64,000 nt of DNA from JBCCGE01 sp039029455 (GTDB lineage Bacteria; Pseudomonadota; Gammaproteobacteria; Arenicellales; Poriferihabitantaceae): assembly GCA_039029455.1 (NCBI GenBank), contig JBCCGE010000001.1:62001-126000 (forward strand). Reading direction: 5' to 3'. Below the pieces are notes generated by a model. That model did no database searches and had not been told where the DNA came from. It saw nothing but the letters and a program-made list of their open reading frames with translations. Below are positions 58,222 to 64,000 of this stretch, piece after piece (position 1 is the first letter of the stretch; every line of letters starts with the position of its first letter). The position numbers and the translations under genes are program-made.

Positions 58222-60567
58222 ATGATCTTCCAATCTATTCGATTCAGTTCTAAACCATTCCATGCAAGTCTGCTTGCCTTGTCGGTTGTATTTTTAACGT
58301 GCGGATCGGCGCTTGGTCAGACTTTGCCGCTCGGCGAGCCTGACGCCGAAAAAATCAGCATCGATATTGAGGACCCGGAAAGTAAAGCCGCAGTCCGGGA
58401 ATTGGTGTCAACATTAAGCGATGACGCCGTTCGAGCGTTGCTGATCGAGCGCATGGATGCGGTCGCCGAAGAAAAACAGCGTGCCGCAGCAGAGGACGTG
58501 TCCGCCCTCGGTTTAATCGAACGACGATTCGCCAATTACTGGGTGTATGCGCGCGATTCAGCAGAGCGTATCGGAACCCTGCCTGCAGTATTTTCAAAAA
58601 TCCGCAAGGGAATTCAGTCGGCAACCGATCATAGTGTAGGTAAGGTACTGTTGATTGTGCTGTTGTCCATCGCTCTGGGCGTATTTGCAGAACGAGTCGT
58701 TGCCTGGTTTTTCCGCAAACGAAAACAACACCTGATCGATTCCTTTTCCACAAAACTGTGGGGGATACTGAAAATACTCTACACCCGCCTGTCCTACGAC
58801 GTTCTGGGTGTAGTGGCCTATGGCATTGTGAGTGCAGTAGTGATTCGTTCCTTTTACCCGGAAGGCACGATCATGAATCAGCTGGTGGAGATTTTTACTG
58901 TGGGTATTTTTGGGGGCTGGCTGGCGTACGTCATCTGTCGCTTTTTCTTTGCGCCATCGCGTCCGGACCTGCGTATCTGCCGAACGACCGATGAACGCGC
59001 GTGGAAAATCACCGTAAGCTTCTCTCTGACCGCAGCTTTTATCGTCACCATGCACAATATCTTTTATCTGTTTATCCAGGTTGGTGAGACGTATTACGAC
59101 GGCTACAACTACATGCGGACACTCGGTTATTGGATGAACATATCCATCTACATCGTCGCCGCGTTCGCGATTTGGATCAATCGGGATGCGTTGTCGGAAA
59201 TTTTGCTGGAGAACAAGAAAAGAGTCAGTCTCGTTATGGGCGAAGAGGCACCGGAGAATCTCAGCTGGTTTGCGGCACACTGGCCAAAAATTGCTGTGCT
59301 GCTGATTCTCGCCAAGTATTTGTTGGTTGAGCTGGTGGTGAATAACTCGGATGTAGCCGTGTACTCCACCAGCGCGGTATACATCACATTTATCGTGATT
59401 TTTCTGTGGCCCGGAATCGATGCAAACGTCTCGCTGTTTGTCGGCAAAGGAGTGACCGCGGCAGAGGACGAAACCCCTGCAGCTGCCAAGGCGAGACGAA
59501 ACATGCAGTCCGGCCTGCTTCGTGTGGGGCGAGTGCTGGTGGTCGGTGTGGTTTTCTATGCGCTCGCATCGTTATGGGGCCTGAATATCATGGACCTGGC
59601 CAATTCCGGACTGGGCGCCAAAGCTGCCGGCACGCTGGTTGAGTTTCTGTTAATCGTGCTGATTGCGTACATCTCCTGGGAGTTGGTGTCGGCGTTTGTC
59701 GGTTACTGGCTCGCGGCCGAGAGCGGCAGTACCGAAGACGCTGCTGACGAGGGTGGCGGTGAGATCGGCGGAGTTGGCCTGTCCCGAACCGCCACTCTGC
59801 TGCCAATCATCAAAAAGACCGCGCAGGTGCTCATCGTCATTGTTTCCATCATTATGGTGCTGGACAACTGGGGGGTAAATATCGGTCCCATCCTCGCAGG
59901 TGCTGGTGTGGTTGGCCTGGCAATTGGCTTTGGCGCGCAGACGCTGGTTAAGGATATTGTTTCCGGATTGTTCTTTCTCGCTGATGATGCCTTTAGGGTA
60001 GGTGAGTACATCGATGTTGGCGGCACCATGGGCACGGTGGAGAAAATTTCCCTGCGCTCGCTCCGACTGCGGCATCACAGAGGCCTTGTGCACACCATTC
60101 CTTACGGCGAAATTCCAAAGCTGACCAACTACAGTCGCGACTGGGTGATCATGAAGCTTCGCTTTCGCGTTCCGTTTGAAACCGATATCAACAAGGTTAA
60201 GAAGATATTCAAGTCCATCGGTGCTGACCTGTTGAATGACCCCGTGCTGGGCGATGATTTTCTCGAACCGTTCAAATCTCAGGGCGTCGCGGAAGTCGAC
60301 GATAACGGTATGGTTGTGCGCGGCAAGTTCATGGCCAAGCCGGGCAAACAGTTCATGATCCGGAAAGAGGTGTATGTCCGCGTGCAGAAAGCTTTTGAAG
60401 AAGCGGGCATCCCATTCGCCCGCAAACAGGTCATGGTGCACATCCCGGGCCTGGACAAAAACGAGTCGGTTGACGAGGAACTGGCCAGAGAGATTGGCGC
60501 CGCTGCTGCGGACGCGGCTGAGGACCCGATCGAGACTGATCAGAATCCAACTAAGAAAACCGAGTAG
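58222..60567 (+). CDS. Mechanosensitive channel of the MscS family (large form)
   Basis: A 781-residue protein with a signal peptide, a periplasmic helical region (about 40-120), several membrane segments (about 140-520) and a C-terminal MscS core. The pore helix region reads NIGPILAGAGVVGLAIGFGAQTLVKDIVSG with its Gly/Ala packing. A FRVGEYIDVGGTMGTVEKISLRSLRLRHHRG segment begins the beta domain. A C-terminal acidic tail ends in an EDPIETDQNPTKKTE-like stretch. This resembles MscK- or YbiO-type channels that release solutes during osmotic downshock. It stands alone. Confidence 0.94.
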   Translation: MIFQSIRFSSKPFHASLLALSVVFLTCGSALGQTLPLGEPDAEKISIDIEDPESKAAVRELVSTLSDDAVRALLIERMDAVAEEKQRAAAEDVSALGLIERRFANYWVYARDSAERIGTLPAVFSKIRKGIQSATDHSVGKVLLIVLLSIALGVFAERVVAWFFRKRKQHLIDSFSTKLWGILKILYTRLSYDVLGVVAYGIVSAVVIRSFYPEGTIMNQLVEIFTVGIFGGWLAYVICRFFFAPSRPDLRICRTTDERAWKITVSFSLTAAFIVTMHNIFYLFIQVGETYYDGYNYMRTLGYWMNISIYIVAAFAIWINRDALSEILLENKKRVSLVMGEEAPENLSWFAAHWPKIAVLLILAKYLLVELVVNNSDVAVYSTSAVYITFIVIFLWPGIDANVSLFVGKGVTAAEDETPAAAKARRNMQSGLLRVGRVLVVGVVFYALASLWGLNIMDLANSGLGAKAAGTLVEFLLIVLIAYISWELVSAFVGYWLAAESGSTEDAADEGGGEIGGVGLSRTATLLPIIKKTAQVLIVIVSIIMVLDNWGVNIGPILAGAGVVGLAIGFGAQTLVKDIVSGLFFLADDAFRVGEYIDVGGTMGTVEKISLRSLRLRHHRGLVHTIPYGEIPKLTNYSRDWVIMKLRFRVPFETDINKVKKIFKSIGADLLNDPVLGDDFLEPFKSQGVAEVDDNGMVVRGKFMAKPGKQFMIRKEVYVRVQKAFEEAGIPFARKQVMVHIPGLDKNESVDEELAREIGAAAADAAEDPIETDQNPTKKTE

Positions 60568-60656
60568 ACGGACTTAATCGACTGCGCTGAGTTCCGTGTG
60601 ACGGATATTCCTATCCGGTGTGCCAGGGGCGACGGACTTATTGCGGGCTCACATGC

Positions 60657-61655
60657 CTAAGATGACGCGCGAAGTTTTTTACGCATCTGCAACAGCTTCA
60701 TGCGTCCGCTCTTGCTGCCGTCGTGAAATGTATCGCGCCAGACGTCCATCGGTGTCTGCAGCGAACCGTGATTGCAGTCAAAAAATCGGTGGTGCAGTTG
60801 GTGATGAAAATCACCCAGAAGGATGCATTTGTACTTTCCGATTTTGACGCAGTCAAATCCGGTGTGCGATGTGGGAGCGCCGAGACCGTGAAAGATGAGG
60901 CTATAGATCACGTGCACCGGATGACTGGCCACGACAAGAAACAGCAGCGAATCCGCCATCAGTATGAACTGCTCCACCGGGTGCATGGCCAGACCGGACC
61001 ACGGTCCGATATTGCCGTTCTTGTGATGCCAGGAGTGCACGTGTTTATACAGAAATTTGGTGTGCAGTATTCGGTGCTGGACGTCGAAAAACAACACGGT
61101 CCAGAACGGCACCGCAGCAAGTAGCAGCAGAAACCAGACAGGGTTTGATTCGAACGTGATCAAAGTGGCATAGCCGTTCGCAAAACTCCACAGCAGCAGC
61201 GACTCCCAAAGTACCCAGAAGCTCAGGCCGGTTGTCAGTGTCAGAAAGATATTGTCGAAATTCTGCTGGCCAAAAAGAAAGCGATCTGACTTTTCACCAA
61301 GGTCCGCTTTGTCATAGCGAAGTTCCGTGCCTTGTTTTTTAAACGTGTGCAGATACAGGTGAAGACCGCCGATCACGGATATCATCAGAATGAAATCCCG
61401 CAGCCAGATTTCAAATACCCAGTCAAATGCCCAGGTTTTGGTTCGGCTCAGATCCGGCGTCCAGTGCAGCCAAACTACGATGGCGAGCATCAGGAACAGG
61501 AACTGCGTGCGACGAGGGTCCCAGGTGCCGAGATAGAACAGTGCGGCACCTTTTAGCGAGAACGGCTTGTCGTAATAGGGCGCGATCTTCAACGGTAACT
61601 CCGGATGGTAATTCCACATTGGATCCGAGTTCGAGTTGTCGAGTTTGGGGCTCAT
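60657..61655 (-). CDS. Sterol desaturase/fatty acid hydroxylase family protein
   Basis: A 332-residue membrane protein with about four or five segments. It has the di-iron histidine clusters: DVQHRILHTKFLYKHVHSWHHK, AMHPVEQF, and DFHHQLHHRFFDCNHG. Such proteins hydroxylate or desaturate lipids (sterols, carotenoids, ceramides or fatty acids) at the membrane. The N-terminus is long and aromatic. No lipid genes are adjacent. It is followed, on the other strand, by a decayed RCC1-like fragment and the collagen locus. Confidence 0.92.
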   Translation of the reverse strand: MSPKLDNSNSDPMWNYHPELPLKIAPYYDKPFSLKGAALFYLGTWDPRRTQFLFLMLAIVVWLHWTPDLSRTKTWAFDWVFEIWLRDFILMISVIGGLHLYLHTFKKQGTELRYDKADLGEKSDRFLFGQQNFDNIFLTLTTGLSFWVLWESLLLWSFANGYATLITFESNPVWFLLLLAAVPFWTVLFFDVQHRILHTKFLYKHVHSWHHKNGNIGPWSGLAMHPVEQFILMADSLLFLVVASHPVHVIYSLIFHGLGAPTSHTGFDCVKIGKYKCILLGDFHHQLHHRFFDCNHGSLQTPMDVWRDTFHDGSKSGRMKLLQMRKKLRASS

Positions 61656-61922
61656 CGATGTTCTCGCGCAAAAAACAGCAATTCTAAAGACGGGCAGGTG
61701 TGTAATCCATACCTTTTATTAGCCGGACAATGAACGTAAACGGTCGGGTATAGGTGTATCGGACCGAGAAGTCAGAGATACGGGTAAAACACGGATACTG
61801 AACGAGAATATTTCTGTGCATCTTTGAGAGGCATCAAGTGAAGAAACCAGACGCACTCGGAGTGAACACGCTGGCATTGTTTTGCCAGTCGCAGATGCAC
61901 AAGTGTCAGAGGCGTTGGTCCC

Positions 61923-62096
61923 GTGCATTCACTGGTGTTGGAAGAAAATGCCGTCACGCCTGCGGTAGATGGAAGACTTAATCACACTTCTGCGGTTAAA
62001 TCGGATCAGACCGCTACCTGCTGGGGCAACAATGATTCAAGACAACTGGGGCAGTTCTCCTGGTTGGCGACTCCAACGTCGGTTGATGCGATTTAA
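61923..62096 (+). pseudogene. Remnant of an RCC1-repeat protein
   Basis: A frame with no good start, ending in a stop at 62094-62096, reads LNHTSAVKSDQTATCWGNND then SRQLG. This matches the RCC1 repeat consensus (HTCALKSDGTVxCWGNNxxGQLG). Upstream in a different frame, residues EHAGIVLPVADAQVSEALVP (about 61861-61920) read as the continuation, so a frameshift near 61920 has broken the gene. Only about one and a half repeats are left. RCC1-like bacterial proteins are large, secreted or surface-associated beta-propellers. The surrounding gap (61656-62230) contains nothing else that I can support. Confidence 0.5.
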
Positions 62097-62230
62097 TGTC
62101 TGTGTAGATTGCGGCCCTCCTGACTCACAGACTCCGATCCTAATTTCGCACGGCCGTAGCGGAACGGCACACAGCAGCGGGTCGAATCGCCGCATACCGC
62201 TCTGAATGACGTTTAAGTGTCAGTGAAGGG

Positions 62231-62986
62231 TCAGGCTGGTGCAGCCGGACCGGGAGGGCCTTTCGGACCAGAAAAACCTGGGTCGCCGCCCAAAATACCG
62301 GGCGTACCCTGAGCTCCGGGTTCTCCGACGGGTCCTGGAGGCCCGGGCTGAAACACTGTTGCTCCCGGAGGGCAGGCGACTCCGGGTGCGCCGGGGGGTC
62401 CCGGAAAACCGGGATCACCACCGGGACCTTTTGAGGCTGCCGTCGACCCGCTCGCACTTAGGTCGTCGCCAGGAATTCCCGGAGGTCCCGGAGGTCCTGG
62501 GGGGCCCGGAGGGGCGGCATTTGCACCTGTGTCGCCGGTAGGACCCCGAGCACCTATTTCGCCCTTTACGCCTGGAAACATTGGGTTTCCACCCACTCCC
62601 GGTTGACCGGGAGAGCCCGGAGGTCCCTGGGGTCCTGGGGAGCCGGTGCAAACCACAGGAGGTTCCGTGGTAGTGGTTGTTACGGTTGTTGTCGGTGCTG
62701 CCGTGGTGGTGGTACCGCCGCCGGGCTGACCACCACCGCCGGTAGTCTGAGCGTGAGCGGGCAGGACAATCGAGGACACCAGAGGCTTGTTCCAGTGAAG
62801 TCCACTGGCGCCTGATGCACCCACCGCGATGATCGCGGACACCGTTTTTCTCCGACGGTTTGCGGACTCCTGCGGGCTAGGTACGATTTTGTGTGCAGAT
62901 TGCGATGTGTCAGGAGACTCATTCGCATCTGCAGTTTTACCGGGATTCCTGATCTCGTCGTTATTGTTCCATTTTTCTTTACTCAT
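62231..62986 (-). CDS. Secreted collagen-like protein (Gly-X-Y repeats)
   Basis: The ATG at 62986 has AGGA about nine bases upstream. The 251-residue protein has four parts. Residues 1-43 are charged and polar. Residues 44-79 are a basic-to-hydrophobic segment (RRRKTVSAIIAVG, then WNKPLVSSIVLPAHA), perhaps a twin-arginine-like export signal. Residues 80-111 are a Gly-rich then Thr-rich stalk. From Gly115 to the end it is collagen-like Gly-X-Y with interruptions at Met136, about 157-160, 176-186 and about 203-214. Pro is common at both X and Y. Two Lys are in the Y position (Lys141, Lys242), and Cys113 and Cys205 flank blocks. It lies divergently beside a hydroxylase gene. Confidence 0.88.
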   Translation of the reverse strand: MSKEKWNNNDEIRNPGKTADANESPDTSQSAHKIVPSPQESANRRRKTVSAIIAVGASGASGLHWNKPLVSSIVLPAHAQTTGGGGQPGGGTTTTAAPTTTVTTTTTEPPVVCTGSPGPQGPPGSPGQPGVGGNPMFPGVKGEIGARGPTGDTGANAAPPGPPGPPGPPGIPGDDLSASGSTAASKGPGGDPGFPGPPGAPGVACPPGATVFQPGPPGPVGEPGAQGTPGILGGDPGFSGPKGPPGPAAPA

Positions 62987-63152
62987 CTGTAAATCCTCAC
63001 TTTGGGAACATCTTTGTCTCAAGAGGTTTCATTCTTATGCGTCAACTTCAGCTCGGGTCGCTGCATTGATGTATAGAATACGACGTTTTGATCATAGCAC
63101 GATTGGGCGATAAGGTATGATTACGGCCCGATCGCAATGTGAAATTCGTACT

Positions 63153-63737
63153 ATGTATTCACAACCCCTGTTTCACAATTTCACCGGTGTGATACCCGAT
63201 GCTGTGTGCGATATCATAGTTGCTGAAGGAGAGTCACTGCAGCAACGCAAAGGCACGGTGTACTCTGACGATCAGTTCAAGGTCGACAAGTCCATGCGGG
63301 TGACTGATGTTGGATTCTGGGATGAGTGGCATTGGGTCAACGGATTGATGACGCACTACATGGCAATGGCCAACAGAAGTTTCTGGCAATACGAGCTGGT
63401 GGTATCTCAGGGGGTTCAATACGGGTCATACGGTGTTGGCCATTTTTACGATTGGCATCACGACACGTTTTCGGAACCTATGGTGGATTCCAGCAGTGGC
63501 AATCAAACACGGCTCAACCGGTTTTTGAGCGCGTCATTGCTATTGTCCGATGAGAACACGTATTCAGGCGGTGAGCTCTGTTTCATGGATCAGGAGGGTC
63601 GGACCTACACTGTTGAAGGTGGCCGCACAAAGGGCAGCATTGTTGTCTTTCCGTCGTCACTGCGCCACAAGGTTACACCGGTAGACAACGGTACCAGGCA
63701 TTCCTGTGTCTCATGGATTTTGGGGGTCGTAGACTGA
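63153..63737 (+). CDS. PKHD/prolyl 4-hydroxylase-type Fe(II)/2-oxoglutarate oxygenase
   Basis: The ATG at 63153 gives a 194-residue protein starting just before the fold; a second ATG at 63117 would add 12 residues. The iron ligands are His and Asp of FYDWHHDTF (102 and 104) and a distal His172 in SSLRHKVTPVDNG, with the 2-oxoglutarate Arg182 ten residues later. LSASLLLSDENTYSGGEL is the typical core of the P4H/PKHD group (YbiX-like). Position is the strongest clue: it is divergent from the collagen-like gene, 167 bases apart, and followed 43 bases later by a GT25-type glycosyltransferase. A protein-lysyl or prolyl hydroxylase role is inferred. Confidence 0.85.
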   Translation: MYSQPLFHNFTGVIPDAVCDIIVAEGESLQQRKGTVYSDDQFKVDKSMRVTDVGFWDEWHWVNGLMTHYMAMANRSFWQYELVVSQGVQYGSYGVGHFYDWHHDTFSEPMVDSSSGNQTRLNRFLSASLLLSDENTYSGGELCFMDQEGRTYTVEGGRTKGSIVVFPSSLRHKVTPVDNGTRHSCVSWILGVVD

Positions 63738-63780
63738 ACACCGACACCAGTGGTTTGAACTCAAAATCTTTTGAAAATAA

Positions 63781-64000
63781 TTGACTCAGCCGTTTACAAC
63801 CTATGTCATTAATCGTGAGGATGCTCACGATCGGTGGCGTCGCATTGAGTCGGATCTGGGCGAGGTTGGAATTTACCCAACCCGAGTTAATGCGACCCTT
63901 GCAGAAAGCATCGATGACTCGTTCATGCGCGATGGTGAATGCTCCGTCATGCGGAAATGGCTGGATCCTTACACCGGGTTGTTGGTCAATACCGGCGAGA
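63781..64000 (+). CDS. Glycosyltransferase family 25-type protein, N-terminal part (3' end outside window)
   Basis: A TTG start immediately follows an in-frame stop (TAA at 63778), so no earlier start is possible. The 73 visible residues begin FTTYVINREDAHDRWRRIES, then DLGEVGIYPTRVNAT, which is the GT25 opening (YVINLDRxxDRWxxixxxL...RvxA) found in LPS galactosyltransferases and in animal collagen galactosyltransferases. The conserved DxD and GCxLSH segments would come after the window ends (the sequence breaks at LLVNTGE, where GEIGCxLSH is expected). It follows the hydroxylase gene by 43 bases, in the same direction. Confidence 0.72.
   Translation, partial: MTQPFTTYVINREDAHDRWRRIESDLGEVGIYPTRVNATLAESIDDSFMRDGECSVMRKWLDPYTGLLVNTGE

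Noticed and set aside
62239..62541. Plus-strand frame opposite the collagen-like gene
   Set aside because: The Gly-Pro-rich coding strand gives Arg/Leu-rich open frames on the other strand. It has no family resemblance and no ribosome site.

Overview
The window looks like a chromosomal stretch of a heterotrophic, probably marine, gammaproteobacterium. This is inferred from gene content (a ZrgA-type zinc operon, DusC, MipA/OmpV and FadL outer-membrane proteins, an Mrp antiporter operon, many 2-oxoglutarate oxygenases and N-methyl-amine enzymes) and a base composition near 50% GC by eye. No rRNA, tRNA, CRISPR array or intact insertion sequence was seen. Genes are tightly packed and often overlap by 1-8 bases.

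Layout. 1-1283: end of a glycerophosphodiesterase gene and a crotonase. 1830-5240: zinc-related operon (His-rich DUF2796 protein with a 39-bp coding tandem repeat, ABC ATPase, FtsX-like permease, DUF3299 protein). 5349-8739: SDR, glutathione transferase, fused peptide-type ABC ATPase. 8744-13102: a DUF1989-GcvT fusion enzyme divergent from a LacI repressor with two clear operators between them, then a hydroxypyruvate isomerase-like gene. 13242-16160: rhodanese, enolase-superfamily dehydratase-like gene, PhnD-like binding protein. 16257-20606: hybrid histidine kinase, IPNS-like oxygenase, LysE exporter, and a separate HPt protein that could complete the phosphorelay. 20768-22666: secreted DUF5060 glycosidase-like protein.

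22684-30657 reads as one catabolic locus for an N-methylated amine or betaine: Rieske oxygenase and RpiR regulator on one strand; on the other a dimethylglycine/sarcosine dehydrogenase-like flavoprotein with a GcvT half, an MDR dehydrogenase, an HpbD-like enolase-superfamily enzyme and a class III aminotransferase. A promoter and a 12-bp-arm dyad lie in the divergent gap. 31430-38745 is a nine-gene Mrp-type cation/proton antiporter operon with three large antiporter-like subunits.

38763-61655 is mixed: DMT transporters, PhyH and TauD oxygenases, PanB, DusC, a bacterial protein resembling the plant DUF579 xylan methyltransferases, FadL, an HxlR regulator beside a secreted protein, a photolyase-like protein whose two domains appear in reversed order, an amidohydrolase, DUF533 protein, sulfotransferase, membrane-bound LuxR regulator, MipA, a secreted serine protease, an MscS channel and a sterol desaturase.

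The most striking part is the right end (about 62.2-64 kb): a secreted collagen-like protein, divergently next to a PKHD/prolyl-4-hydroxylase-type oxygenase, followed by the start of a glycosyltransferase family 25 gene. Hydroxylation followed by GT25 glycosylation is how animals modify collagen, so this may be a bacterial collagen-maturation locus. The window ends inside the glycosyltransferase.
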